This document shows, piece by piece, positions 27,907 to 38,637 of a DNA stretch of 64,000 nt (the first letter of the stretch is position 1; each line of letters begins with the position of its first letter). The notes under the pieces are model-generated. The model saw nothing but the letters and a program-made list of their open reading frames with translations, was not told the origin of the DNA and ran no database searches. The position numbers and the translations under genes are program-made. The DNA comes from Bacillota bacterium (GTDB lineage Bacteria; Bacillota; Clostridia; Christensenellales; Pumilibacteraceae). The stretch spans positions 248,001-312,000 of the forward strand of contig WRAP01000001.1 in assembly GCA_009780135.1 (NCBI GenBank), written 5' to 3'.

Positions 27907-30900
27907 TTGTGTGTTATGCATATGGCAGAATATATTATGGCTACAATTACGATAATTGCTTTGGTGGGGTTACTCCTAGGCAATTTTTCTAATGTGTTTA
28001 ATAATGATTATGCAGTAAATGTAGATAATGATGCTATAGAAGATATTTCTTCGTTGGTTGAAAAATATTTATCAGTAACTAAAAGTTTTAAAAAGAAAGG
28101 TGCTTTTTTAAGTTTAAATGTTGTTACTAGGAAAATAAAATCAGCTTTTTTAAACATAGAAAAGAAGATTTTGGCTAAAGAGCAGCTGTTTGGATTCGAA
28201 CATTGGATATACGATAATTATTATAAAATAGCTGAAAATTTAGATGCGGTTAAAAAAAATCGTCGCCAATTCTTTTATTTGCCACATTGCAGGCGAGTGC
28301 CAAGGGTATATGTTTTTTTTGTTTTGTTATTAAATCAAACGAATGGCGAAGTTGATTTTGAATATATAAAAAGGGCATTTACTATTATAAATAAGCAAGT
28401 GCCTTTTGAATTTAGAGAGATTGTCTTATTAAAAGCCTCTTTAACTTTTGCTTTAACAAATTGTATTGCCAACCTTTGCGATAAAAGCATAGAGATTGCA
28501 AATAATATAAAAATTGCTAGAGAGGATGCAAAAAATAACGATATAAATATAGCTAAATTCGAGAATTTAGCCTACATTACAACGCTTTATAAATTTAGTA
28601 CAGAAGAAAATCAAAAAGAAATTGCAAATATAGTACTTCTTAAAGGCAATGAATTTTTTCTTTTAGAAGAAAAATTCAATAAAGAGCTAGTTAATTTAGA
28701 GTCGCAAACAAAGACTGTAATCAAAAGTATTCATAAATTGCCTGTCGAATTAACTGATAATAAAACATTATCTCTATCGAAAGTTTATCAAATTTTTAAT
28801 AATGAAAAAGCTGTTTTGTTCAGTGAATTAACTGATTTTACTAAACATTATTATTTGTCAAGAATAGCCAAACTGGCAAAAAAACACAAAGTTAGTGAGG
28901 AGCATATTGCCAAATCAATAATCAAAAATTCAGCTGAAAAAAATGCCGATATAGCATATTTTATAATTGAAGTGCCTAAAAGCAGGGCTGTGATGAGGCT
29001 ATATATTGGCATTTATTATCTTTTAACTTTTTCATTTTGTATTATATCAGCAATAGCTTTTTGGGGTTTTATAGCACCGGTTTTTGCTATTTTAACAAGT
29101 GTTTTTTTGTTTCCAATTTCATTTTATATAACAAGTATTTTATTAAAGCTAACTCTAAAGCATAATTTAAAAAGGCGGGAATTGCCTGCCGTGAATAGTA
29201 GTATGTCTGATAGGATTGGCAAAGCTGTAATAGTTGTACCTAGGTTGATACTAAAAAAAGAAGAAATTACTGATGCTTTTAGACATATAGAAACTATAAT
29301 TTGTGCCAACCCTAACCCTATTTTTAGTTATGCTGTTGTGTTTGATTTTAAGGAGAGTAAGGTGGAAGTGGACAAGTCTGATAATGAATTGTTTAGTGAA
29401 TGTGTAGAGCTGTACAAAAAAAGTAAATTTAAAAATTGCTTATCGGTGTTTGTGAGAAAGAGGAGCTATTGTGAAGAGAAAAAAAACTTTGTTGCTTACG
29501 AAAAGAAGAGAGGAGCATTACTTGATTTTAATGATGCGATTTTAAATCAAAATCACAACAAATTTTCGTTAGTTTTAGGGCATGTCGCAGATGATGTAAA
29601 ATATGCTATTACATTAGACTGCGACACGCAAATAAATGATTGCTTATCACTTGTGGAATATATGTCTCATCCGTATCAAGGTGATGTTAATGTATTGTCT
29701 ATAAATATGTGTTCTCTGCCACCCGAAAAGCAAGCTAGTCTTTTTGAGCGTCTTTTTTGTGGAAATTTTGGTTATTCTCGTTATGGCAATAACTTTCAAA
29801 GCGTCAATTTTGAATGGTTTGAAAAAGGAAACTTTACCGGTAAGGGAATTTATAATATAGAAAAATTTCAAGCTAGCGTAAACGACAAATTTATGAATAA
29901 TAAAATTTTGTGTCATGATTTTATCGAGGGTGCAGTAGTCGGTTGCAAGGATACTAGCGTTGTGGCGTTAGATAATTTTCCTAAGAGCTTTAGTCAATTT
30001 TTTATGCGGGAATTACGCTGGACAAGAGGGGATTGGCAATTATTGCCATTTCTTTTTTCTTCTACTAAAAATCGCTTAGGAGTAAAAGTAAAAAACACAA
30101 TATCGCCTATAGATAAAGCATCGATATTATTTAATATAATTCGTCCACTAATTCCTATAGCAAGCTTAGTGCTTGTAATATTATCGCTTTTTTCTCCTCT
30201 ACCAGTAGTTTTTATTTTAATGGCACTAATTCCGTATATAGTGCCACTAGTGTTTTCATTGCTTAATTCAGTTTTTAGGCTAAACAACAACTTCTTTAAA
30301 GAGTTTTTGAGGCAAACATTTTTACTTGCTGCTCTACCAAGTATAGCCATGCATTATTTAATAGCGATAATTGTAACAATTTTTAGGCTATTAAGAGGTA
30401 AAAAACTGTTAGAGTGGAAAACTTTTTTTCATCAATCGGGAAGCATTATTTTGTGGCATGGAATAATTGTTGGGGCAGGAGTTATTGTCGCAACAATTTT
30501 ATTTAACCTGCCGATACTCTTTTATATATTAGGAAGCATATTTATTTTGGGATTTCTGTTTGAGATAATTATATCTAAAAGTCAAAAACTCGGATTGCAG
30601 TGCACGGTAAAGGAAAGGGTCTTTTTAAGTAAAGAGTTCAAGAAGGTATATGGTTTTTTTGTGGATGCCTTAGTCGAAAAATATAATTATTTACCGTATG
30701 ATAATATTCAATATGAACCGAGTTTGCGGATAGCTGAACGCACCTCACCTACAAACATTGGTTTTGCGTTAGCTAGCCATATATGTGCTTATATGGCAGA
30801 GATTATTGATTATAAAACCTTAGATGACAGATTAGAGAAAATTATATCAACTGTAGAACGCTTAGAAAAGTGGCGAGGAAATTTATTTAATTGGTATGAT

Positions 30901-33900
30901 ATTATGTCGTTAAAGGTGCTGTTTCCTAGATATGTTTCAAGTGTAGATAGCGGAAATTTTTTGTTATGCTTAGTTTTAGTGGCAAGCATAGTAAAGGGTG
31001 AATTAAAAGATAGAGTTCGAAAGTTAATCGAAAATACAGACATTGCTTCACTCTTTGATAATAAACGGGGATTATTTAGAATTGGCTTTAGAGAAGAAAG
31101 CAGTGAATTTGACGAAACGCATTATGACCTATTGGCAAGTGAAGCACTTGGCACATATCTAATTGCAATAGGTTTAGGCAAAATAGATAAAAGAGCCTTT
31201 TATAACTTGTCGTCGCAAAGCTATAAGTACGCAGGAATTAAGACTTTGAGTTCTTGGACAGGTGGAATGTTTGAGTATTTAATGCCCAACTTATTTTTTG
31301 ATTATAAGCCTAAAGTGCTATTAAATCGTAGTGGCATTGCTGGCGTTAAAGCACAAATCAAATTTGCTAAAAAGACAAAGATGGCATTGTGGGGAGTGTC
31401 AGAAAGTCAATATGATAAGGTGGATGAAAATGATAACTATCAATATAAAGCACATGGTATACCAAATATTGCACTTTCGAATGCCGAATGTCCAACGGTA
31501 ATTTCATCATATTCAAGCTATTTAGCGCTACCAATTAAGCCTTCTCAAGCAATAAATTCTTTAGTATGTCAGACAGAGTTGGGCATAAATGGTAGATATG
31601 GACACTTTGAAGCGTATGATTTAAAAACTCAAAAAGTATTAAAAACATATATGTCGCATCACTTGGGGATGAGTTTGGTTGCGTTAACTAATTTTTTGTA
31701 TGGTAATGTTGTTATTAAGTCGCTAAAAAATGAACCATCAGTTAGGGCAGTAGAGCTATTGATAGCAGATAGCGGTAAGCTGAATGCTAGAAAAAAACAT
31801 AAGGAATGTTTGCCGATAGAGGTAGAAACAAACGAATCTCCAATAATTATTGAAGGCAAAAATAAACATCTTATACCTCAAGTGAATTTACTAAAAGATA
31901 ATAACTATGCTTTGGTTGTAAATGAAAATGGCGGTGGGTATGCGATGATTGATGAGTTAGTTGTGTACCGTGAAAATTCTTTAGAGCTAAAGCTGGAATT
32001 GGATAGCGGTAAAATTCAAGATTTATTAGGTGGTACTTGTATTTTCACAAATTCTTTTTGTGAATTTAATAATATATCGCCACAAATCAATTCCGCCACA
32101 AAAATTGAGCTTTTGCAAAACGGGTTGGGTGAGTTATATACAATAACACTTCATAATAAAACACCTCAAACAATTGGAGTTGTATTGACAAGCAAGATAG
32201 AACCTCTTTTAAGGGATGCAATGGGAGATATTGGCCATAGAGCATTTTCGGACTTGTTTTTAGTTTGTGAACTAGGAGAGTGTACAAACGCGCCAATAAT
32301 GCATCGCATTAACGCTAAATTGCCGAAGTATATCACGCATAGCATTGTAGATGTATCCCAAAAATACGAAAGAGTCTACAATACTCATCGCCCTAGTTAT
32401 TACAAAAGAGTTGAAAGCGAGTTAAAAACTCAGGCTCGCCCAACTGAGCCTGTTATAAGTAGTCATACAAAAATCATATTAAGTCCTAAATCAAAAACCG
32501 TTATAAAAATCGCAACGCTAGTTGCTGATGCCAAAGAAAAGCTACAATTAAGCTCACATATAGAAACAGTCTCAAAAAATCAATTCAATGGCGAGATTAA
32601 GAATTTAGCATCAAAATTGCTATACGCTAGCCGTTTAGAAGTAAAGCCTAAAATTGCATTAGATAATTGGAATAAGCCTATAATGGCATTAGTTAAGTCT
32701 CACGACGGTAATAATTCTGATTTCAAAAAACAATTAAATAATTTCAAAAAACTATACTCATTTGGTCTTAACTTTGATTTATATATTTTATATGCCGAAA
32801 AATATAGCTACTATAGAAAAGAATTTGAAAGAATTGAGGAAGTCTTGGACGAGATAGGGTATCGTAAATTTTTAGCTAACGGTAGTAATGTTTATTTATT
32901 AAATAAGCTAGAAAATCCACAAAAAGCAACGGCAGTATTAGAGCGGTGCATAATAAAAAAAGGAATTAGTAATAAAATATTATCTAAAAAACATCTAAAA
33001 GTAAATAGTGTTATTACAAATGGTCCCGACATTCAAAAAGAAAGTGCTATTAAGGCGATATATCCAATTGCTAGTATAGAAGAAGATTACTCATATTTTG
33101 TAGATATTACAAATGGCGATACGCCTCGTCCTCACTGCAATATTTTAGCAAATAAAAAAATAGGAAGCATAATATCCGAAAGCGGTGGGGGATTTAGCTT
33201 TTACGATAGTAGTTATTATAAAAAAATCACCCATTGGAGTAATGATTCAGTTTTAGATGTTCCAAGCGAATTTGTAGTTCTAAAAGAAAATGAGTTCGTT
33301 TGGTCAATTACAAAAAAACCATATCCTATCACGCATAACAAATATTACGCTAGGCATAGTTTAGGATTTTCAGAATTTATGTCGTTAGCTTATGGTATCA
33401 ACTCTAAGCAAACTGTATTTTTGCATACAGACTTGGCAATTAAATTTTTCGAAATAACATTAGAAAACAAAACCGATAAAAAGCGAGCCATAGATATTGC
33501 TTTTAGCATAAAAGCAGTTTTGGGAGATTTCAGCAAAAACAATACTCATTCTGTATTTGCAGAAAAGCACTGTGATAATACATTAAAAATCACAAACCTT
33601 AAAAATAATTTATCGGTGTATTTAATTTGCTCTCAGAATCTAAGTAGCTTTGAAATACAAGAATTTATTACAATAAACACAAAAGTTTTTTTAAATTCTA
33701 ATGATAGAAAACAAATTTATTTTGCATTGTCGCAAGAAACAAGTGTAGATTTTTCTAATATCAATATATTAAAAGAGAAGCTAAAATCATATTATCAGAA
33801 TCTATCTAGCCTGCAAATTTTAGGAAACTCTAACGAGGCTATTATATCAAAATGGCTACCTTATCAAGTGTTGAACTCTAGATATTTGGCAAAAGCAGGA

Positions 33901-35280
33901 TTCTATCAAGCTGGTGGAGCAGTAGGCTTTAGAGACCAACTTCAAGATTCCCTAGCTTTACTATATATAGACCCAGACTTAACAAGGGAGCACATTTTGC
34001 TAGCTAGTGCTAGACAGTTTGAAAAAGGTGATGTTCTGCATTGGTGGCACCCTAAAGCGATCGGTGTTCGCACCAAAATGACGGATGATAGATTGTTTTT
34101 GCCGTTAGTAGTTGCCGAATATATTGCTTTCACTGGAGATAATGAGATTCTTCATGAGCGTATTCCGTATCTAATCGACAAAAAAATTCCGAATAATCAA
34201 CACGATTTATATGCTGACTTTGAATTTACGGGTCATAAAGCACCTCTAGTTGAGCATTGCATAAAGGCAATTGAAGTGAGTTGTGATTTTGGCGATAATG
34301 GATTATGTCTTATGGGCACAGGGGATTGGAACGATGCTATGGATAAAGTGGGCGAATTTGGCAAGGGCACCAGTATGTTTACTAGTATGCTTTTATATAT
34401 GGTTATAACTAAATTTGCACCATATATTAAAGATAGAAAAACTCTAACTAAGTTTTTATCTGTAGCTCAAAATCTAAAAAAAGCAATAAACTTTCATTTT
34501 ATGTCAGATAGATTTATTAGAGCGATTGCAGATAACGGTGATATTTTAGGAAGTGAAGAAAGTGCGGAGTGTAAATTAGATTTATTAGTGCAAAGTTTTG
34601 CTGTGCTTAGCGGCGCGGGCGATAAATACAAATCTGAGTTAGGCTTAAATCTAGTATTGGAAAGGCTTGTAGACGAAAAAAATGGAATAGTAAAACTGTT
34701 ATCTCCGCCGATACAGAAAATGCAGAATGTAGGTTATATAGCGAATTATCCACCAGGAGTTAGGGAAAACGGAGGGCAATACACTCATGCTACTGCGTGG
34801 TTTATTTTGGCATTGCTTGAAATTGATAAAATAGAAGATGCTTATAAAGTTTTTTCTATGATAAATCCGCTTAACCTTACCGACACTCCCGAAAAGTTTA
34901 TGCGTTACAAAAACGAGCCCTATGTTATAAGCGCCGATATATATACAAACGGTCAAGGTGGTTGGAGTTGGTATACGGGTGCTGCCAGCTGGTATTATAA
35001 GGCATGGGTAGAAGGTTTTTTAGGTATTAAAAAACGAGGCGATAAAGTATCAATAACCCCAAAGCTTCCCAAAGAAATCGAAGAAACCAATCTAATCCTA
35101 TCACACAAAGAATATAAATATTTCATAAAAATTGATAATTCTAATTTTAATGGCGAATGGCAATATAAGATTGATGGTATCGTTTATATTGAAAATATCA
35201 TAGAGCTCACCGCTAATTTGGCAGATAAACAAATCATTGTAAAGAAAGTAAGTGCATGCAAACCAGTTGATTCTTTGTAA
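27907..35280 (+). CDS. GT84/GH94 cyclic beta-glucan synthase-like (NdvB/ChvB family) protein
   Basis: 2457 aa; ALTLDCDTQIND GT region, FMRELRWTRGDWQ, multi-TM core, glycoamylase-like NWYDIMSLKVL...YVSSVDSGN, GH94 signature GFRDQLQDSLA...HWWHP...GTGDWNDAMD; start codon uncertain. Confidence 0.9.
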   Translation: MCVMHMAEYIMATITIIALVGLLLGNFSNVFNNDYAVNVDNDAIEDISSLVEKYLSVTKSFKKKGAFLSLNVVTRKIKSAFLNIEKKILAKEQLFGFEHWIYDNYYKIAENLDAVKKNRRQFFYLPHCRRVPRVYVFFVLLLNQTNGEVDFEYIKRAFTIINKQVPFEFREIVLLKASLTFALTNCIANLCDKSIEIANNIKIAREDAKNNDINIAKFENLAYITTLYKFSTEENQKEIANIVLLKGNEFFLLEEKFNKELVNLESQTKTVIKSIHKLPVELTDNKTLSLSKVYQIFNNEKAVLFSELTDFTKHYYLSRIAKLAKKHKVSEEHIAKSIIKNSAEKNADIAYFIIEVPKSRAVMRLYIGIYYLLTFSFCIISAIAFWGFIAPVFAILTSVFLFPISFYITSILLKLTLKHNLKRRELPAVNSSMSDRIGKAVIVVPRLILKKEEITDAFRHIETIICANPNPIFSYAVVFDFKESKVEVDKSDNELFSECVELYKKSKFKNCLSVFVRKRSYCEEKKNFVAYEKKRGALLDFNDAILNQNHNKFSLVLGHVADDVKYAITLDCDTQINDCLSLVEYMSHPYQGDVNVLSINMCSLPPEKQASLFERLFCGNFGYSRYGNNFQSVNFEWFEKGNFTGKGIYNIEKFQASVNDKFMNNKILCHDFIEGAVVGCKDTSVVALDNFPKSFSQFFMRELRWTRGDWQLLPFLFSSTKNRLGVKVKNTISPIDKASILFNIIRPLIPIASLVLVILSLFSPLPVVFILMALIPYIVPLVFSLLNSVFRLNNNFFKEFLRQTFLLAALPSIAMHYLIAIIVTIFRLLRGKKLLEWKTFFHQSGSIILWHGIIVGAGVIVATILFNLPILFYILGSIFILGFLFEIIISKSQKLGLQCTVKERVFLSKEFKKVYGFFVDALVEKYNYLPYDNIQYEPSLRIAERTSPTNIGFALASHICAYMAEIIDYKTLDDRLEKIISTVERLEKWRGNLFNWYDIMSLKVLFPRYVSSVDSGNFLLCLVLVASIVKGELKDRVRKLIENTDIASLFDNKRGLFRIGFREESSEFDETHYDLLASEALGTYLIAIGLGKIDKRAFYNLSSQSYKYAGIKTLSSWTGGMFEYLMPNLFFDYKPKVLLNRSGIAGVKAQIKFAKKTKMALWGVSESQYDKVDENDNYQYKAHGIPNIALSNAECPTVISSYSSYLALPIKPSQAINSLVCQTELGINGRYGHFEAYDLKTQKVLKTYMSHHLGMSLVALTNFLYGNVVIKSLKNEPSVRAVELLIADSGKLNARKKHKECLPIEVETNESPIIIEGKNKHLIPQVNLLKDNNYALVVNENGGGYAMIDELVVYRENSLELKLELDSGKIQDLLGGTCIFTNSFCEFNNISPQINSATKIELLQNGLGELYTITLHNKTPQTIGVVLTSKIEPLLRDAMGDIGHRAFSDLFLVCELGECTNAPIMHRINAKLPKYITHSIVDVSQKYERVYNTHRPSYYKRVESELKTQARPTEPVISSHTKIILSPKSKTVIKIATLVADAKEKLQLSSHIETVSKNQFNGEIKNLASKLLYASRLEVKPKIALDNWNKPIMALVKSHDGNNSDFKKQLNNFKKLYSFGLNFDLYILYAEKYSYYRKEFERIEEVLDEIGYRKFLANGSNVYLLNKLENPQKATAVLERCIIKKGISNKILSKKHLKVNSVITNGPDIQKESAIKAIYPIASIEEDYSYFVDITNGDTPRPHCNILANKKIGSIISESGGGFSFYDSSYYKKITHWSNDSVLDVPSEFVVLKENEFVWSITKKPYPITHNKYYARHSLGFSEFMSLAYGINSKQTVFLHTDLAIKFFEITLENKTDKKRAIDIAFSIKAVLGDFSKNNTHSVFAEKHCDNTLKITNLKNNLSVYLICSQNLSSFEIQEFITINTKVFLNSNDRKQIYFALSQETSVDFSNINILKEKLKSYYQNLSSLQILGNSNEAIISKWLPYQVLNSRYLAKAGFYQAGGAVGFRDQLQDSLALLYIDPDLTREHILLASARQFEKGDVLHWWHPKAIGVRTKMTDDRLFLPLVVAEYIAFTGDNEILHERIPYLIDKKIPNNQHDLYADFEFTGHKAPLVEHCIKAIEVSCDFGDNGLCLMGTGDWNDAMDKVGEFGKGTSMFTSMLLYMVITKFAPYIKDRKTLTKFLSVAQNLKKAINFHFMSDRFIRAIADNGDILGSEESAECKLDLLVQSFAVLSGAGDKYKSELGLNLVLERLVDEKNGIVKLLSPPIQKMQNVGYIANYPPGVRENGGQYTHATAWFILALLEIDKIEDAYKVFSMINPLNLTDTPEKFMRYKNEPYVISADIYTNGQGGWSWYTGAASWYYKAWVEGFLGIKKRGDKVSITPKLPKEIEETNLILSHKEYKYFIKIDNSNFNGEWQYKIDGIVYIENIIELTANLADKQIIVKKVSACKPVDSL

Positions 35281-35302
35281 ATAATTATGGTATGCTTTAT
35301 TT

Positions 35303-37954
35303 ATGAGGTCACAAAACAATAATCGAATTGGGCTTGGTATATTTTTAAGCCTTGTAATTACTGCGGTAATTTTTATTCCTGTTGCAATTTTGAATACAAA
35401 TGATAATTTATTATTTTTAGAGACAACGCTACTAGGAGTGTTGTTTTATAGTATTGCTTTGCTAGTAAGTATGTCAATAGTAAATCTTGCCGTATACTTA
35501 CGAAGAAGTTCTAAAGCTAAAAAAGCTAAATTGATTGCTATGTGGCAAAAACTACTTAAAGATCGTTCTGAGTTAAACGACCCGCAAAAAATATCGCATA
35601 GCGTTAAATCGCATAAGCAATTATGTGTTTTTTTGATGTCGATTTTTTTAGTAACTATTATTTTAGGTTTAATAGCTTCAATTTTTCTAATCTTTATTAA
35701 TGCCTGGTTTATAATAGTAGGTGTATTTTTCCCGATTTTATTAAGCTGTTTTATAATTAGAGCACTTCCTAAAAAGCGCATTAGCACGCTACGAAACCCT
35801 ACATATTTATCAATTATTCAATATCCAACCATACATAATGCCGTAACTACTGCATCAAAAATGATGGGAGTTTACAAGGATTACGAGTTGCATTTAGGTT
35901 CAGGTGCTAATGTAGTAAGCATAACTGAACACAATAAGGGGTATCTAATCTTGATCGGCAAAGACGCTCTACGAATGCTTAACGAAACCGAATTAACTGC
36001 CGTAATGCTACACGAATTTGCTCACGCTATGCACGGGGAACTCAAATTTGGCAATCGCATAACTAAATTAGTAGAATTTTGTCAGGGCAAAACACTTATG
36101 CGATTATTTATGGGGCAAGTATTTTCTATGCTTAATTATGTTGTTGAGGAGTTTGCGTTAGTGCGCTCTAAAATGTTAGAAGAGGATGCCGATAGGGTCT
36201 TGTTAGAAAAGGGCTTGCAACAAGAGCTTATAAATGCCTTGGCAAAACTAACCCTTTTTGATCTTGGCGCTGATGCTTTGCCGCTTAAAAATCTATTTGA
36301 AGACGAAGCCTCTCCTAAGAATATTCCAGAATTTACATTTAATAGATTTTTAGAACTTTATAACAAAAATAAAGATATTTGGCATCATATGTGCAAAACT
36401 GAATTGCCGCACCGCTTTAGCACGCATCCGACTTGTAGCGAAAGGATGAAAAATTTAGGTGTAGGGGAGTTTACTGTCGATTTTTCACTTAACGATAACG
36501 CATATTCAAAAGAAGTGCAGATAGCATTTAAAATTGCTCATAATTTGTTATCTAGTAGCGATGAGGATTGGATTGCTCAGCGAAAAGATGGGTATTTGAC
36601 TCATTTAGAAGTTATTGAAAGATTTGAAAATCAAGAGGGGAATATTGATTTATATGCTGTATGCGAAAGTTATTTTGCTTTATGTAATTACGAAAAGGCT
36701 TTAGAGATAGCTGAGCAAATTCTAAAAGAAAACCCTAAAAATGCTTTTGCTTTGCATAAAAAAGGTGTGTTATTATGTGAAAAATATGACGATAACGGTT
36801 TGGAGTATCTTCAAGAATCTGCTGATGTGCATATTCAGTATTTGCCTAGTGTTATAGAAATTATGGGCAAATATGTAACTTACGGAGCCTTAGAACAAAA
36901 GCGTTTAGAGCTAAGAGTTTGGGGCGACAGTAAACTTGAGGAAATGTATTCGTTTTATAAGCATATGGCACTAAGTGAATATAAGGATTTAGTAAAGCAT
37001 GATTTATCCCGTAGTACGACAGATAGAATAAGTGAAATTCTAAAAAAAGAGGGCGTTTTAAGCTGTTATATCTTTAAGGATAAAAAAACTGCTACCTCGG
37101 CATATTTTGTGCTAATAGAGCCGTCTGTAAAATCAGGAATGGACCATCACGATAAACTAATGCAAAGGCTTTTTAATGCTTTATCTATCTTAAACGAAAC
37201 ATTTTATGTTTTTGATTTTAGACAAGAAAATAAACTACATAAAAAATCAAGGGCAATGGCAGAAGCTAAAATTTATGTAGACGAACATTCTATAATAAAT
37301 GTTCCTGTTGATAAAAAAGGTTTTGCTACTCGTAAAAAGCGTAATGCAAATAAGATTATGCTATACTATGCAATAGCGTGCCTTATTTCAATTTTGCCTA
37401 TGTTGTTTATATTAGTAATTACGCTATTGGCAGTATTTATAAACTTTGATAACATAGATTATAATATCGGTATTTTAATAGTGCCAGCCTCTATACCTCC
37501 GTTAATTGTTGTTTTGGTATTTGTAAAAACAGCACTCTCTAAAGACAAAAAATTATATACAAGTGGAAAATTTAAACGAACCACTTTTGAGTTTTCTGTA
37601 TTATATGCTGAAGAATATTTAAAGCTCTTTATAGGCTATTTCGAAAATACAGCATTTAGGAGTATCCCTAGACCTCTTAGTAATGAACCGTTAGAAGGTG
37701 GAGTAGAGCAGTTAGCATATTCTATGCAATGGCCTTCTAATAAAAACGAGAAATATAAAGCTTACTTATGTTTTAATATAAAACTAAAAGATAACACATT
37801 TACAGTAGAAAGTTTTATTATGGTTACAGACAGCAGAGTGACTTTTGAAATGGGGTTATATGGCTTTTATTTTTCCCATACTAAAAAAGTAATGCGAAAT
37901 TGGACACGGGCGGTATTGAATTTTCTAAACGCTCCTGTTACTATAAATGTTTAA
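35303..37954 (+). CDS. M48-like membrane metallopeptidase with TPR region
   Basis: VMLHEFAHAMHGELKFGN (HExxH), TMs at both ends, TPR NYEKALEIAEQILKENPKNAFALHKKGVLL. Confidence 0.85.
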   Translation: MRSQNNNRIGLGIFLSLVITAVIFIPVAILNTNDNLLFLETTLLGVLFYSIALLVSMSIVNLAVYLRRSSKAKKAKLIAMWQKLLKDRSELNDPQKISHSVKSHKQLCVFLMSIFLVTIILGLIASIFLIFINAWFIIVGVFFPILLSCFIIRALPKKRISTLRNPTYLSIIQYPTIHNAVTTASKMMGVYKDYELHLGSGANVVSITEHNKGYLILIGKDALRMLNETELTAVMLHEFAHAMHGELKFGNRITKLVEFCQGKTLMRLFMGQVFSMLNYVVEEFALVRSKMLEEDADRVLLEKGLQQELINALAKLTLFDLGADALPLKNLFEDEASPKNIPEFTFNRFLELYNKNKDIWHHMCKTELPHRFSTHPTCSERMKNLGVGEFTVDFSLNDNAYSKEVQIAFKIAHNLLSSSDEDWIAQRKDGYLTHLEVIERFENQEGNIDLYAVCESYFALCNYEKALEIAEQILKENPKNAFALHKKGVLLCEKYDDNGLEYLQESADVHIQYLPSVIEIMGKYVTYGALEQKRLELRVWGDSKLEEMYSFYKHMALSEYKDLVKHDLSRSTTDRISEILKKEGVLSCYIFKDKKTATSAYFVLIEPSVKSGMDHHDKLMQRLFNALSILNETFYVFDFRQENKLHKKSRAMAEAKIYVDEHSIINVPVDKKGFATRKKRNANKIMLYYAIACLISILPMLFILVITLLAVFINFDNIDYNIGILIVPASIPPLIVVLVFVKTALSKDKKLYTSGKFKRTTFEFSVLYAEEYLKLFIGYFENTAFRSIPRPLSNEPLEGGVEQLAYSMQWPSNKNEKYKAYLCFNIKLKDNTFTVESFIMVTDSRVTFEMGLYGFYFSHTKKVMRNWTRAVLNFLNAPVTINV

Positions 37955-38136
37955 TTTTAGGGCATTTTAGTCATAATTAGTTTGACTAGCAGTATTTTTT
38001 GGCGGTATACTATAGTTGGTAGTTTATAAAAATTGCCATAAAGACCTAGAAGAAGTTTTATTAAAAGTTATGAAAATTAACTATTTTAGAAATCTTTGAT
38101 AAAATGGTTTTGGTTGATAAAAAAGGAGAATTTAAA

Positions 38137-38535
38137 ATGCAAAAAGAAAAACAAGGACATGTTGAAATATTTGACGAAGATGCTACAATTACATTATTTG
38201 ATGATGATAATAATCCCATTGATTTTTTTGAGGTTGCCAGCGTAGAATATGATGAAAAATTCTATGCGATACTGCAACCTATAGAAGAAATGGAGGGTAT
38301 GGAAGATGACGAGGCTGTAATATTTGAGTTTAGTACCGAAGAGGGTAGCGACGAAAAAATGTTTAAGCCTGTGTTTGATGAAAAGTTATTAGATACGGTT
38401 TTTAGTGTATATTTATCCGCTATGGCAGATTACGAAACTACCGCTTGCGGTAGTGGTTGTGAAGGTGGCGGTTGTGGCGGCGGAGGCTGTGGGGTTGCTA
38501 ATAAATCCGAAGCGAAGAAAGCAACTAAGAAATAA
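38137..38535 (+). CDS. DUF1292 (YrzB-like) protein with Cys/Gly-rich C-terminal tail
   Basis: HVEIFDEDATITLFDDDNNPIDFFEVASVEYDEKFYAILQP; tail ACGSGCEGGGCGGGGCG; SD aaggag before ATG 38137. Confidence 0.88.
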   Translation: MQKEKQGHVEIFDEDATITLFDDDNNPIDFFEVASVEYDEKFYAILQPIEEMEGMEDDEAVIFEFSTEEGSDEKMFKPVFDEKLLDTVFSVYLSAMADYETTACGSGCEGGGCGGGGCGVANKSEAKKATKK

Positions 38536-38545
38536 ACGAAATTAC

Positions 38546-38636
38546 AATATGCAAATTACAAATGTTGATTTTATCTTAACTATTATAAAAAGTTAATAGA
38601 TCTTAATTTGTACACTGTAATTTGCAATTTGCATAT
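38546..38636. repeat. intergenic imperfect inverted repeat (ATATGCAAATTACA / TGTAATTTGCAATTTGCATAT)
   Basis: Right arm equals the reverse complement of the left with a 7-nt ATTTGCA duplication. Confidence 0.6.
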
Positions 38637-38637
38637 C

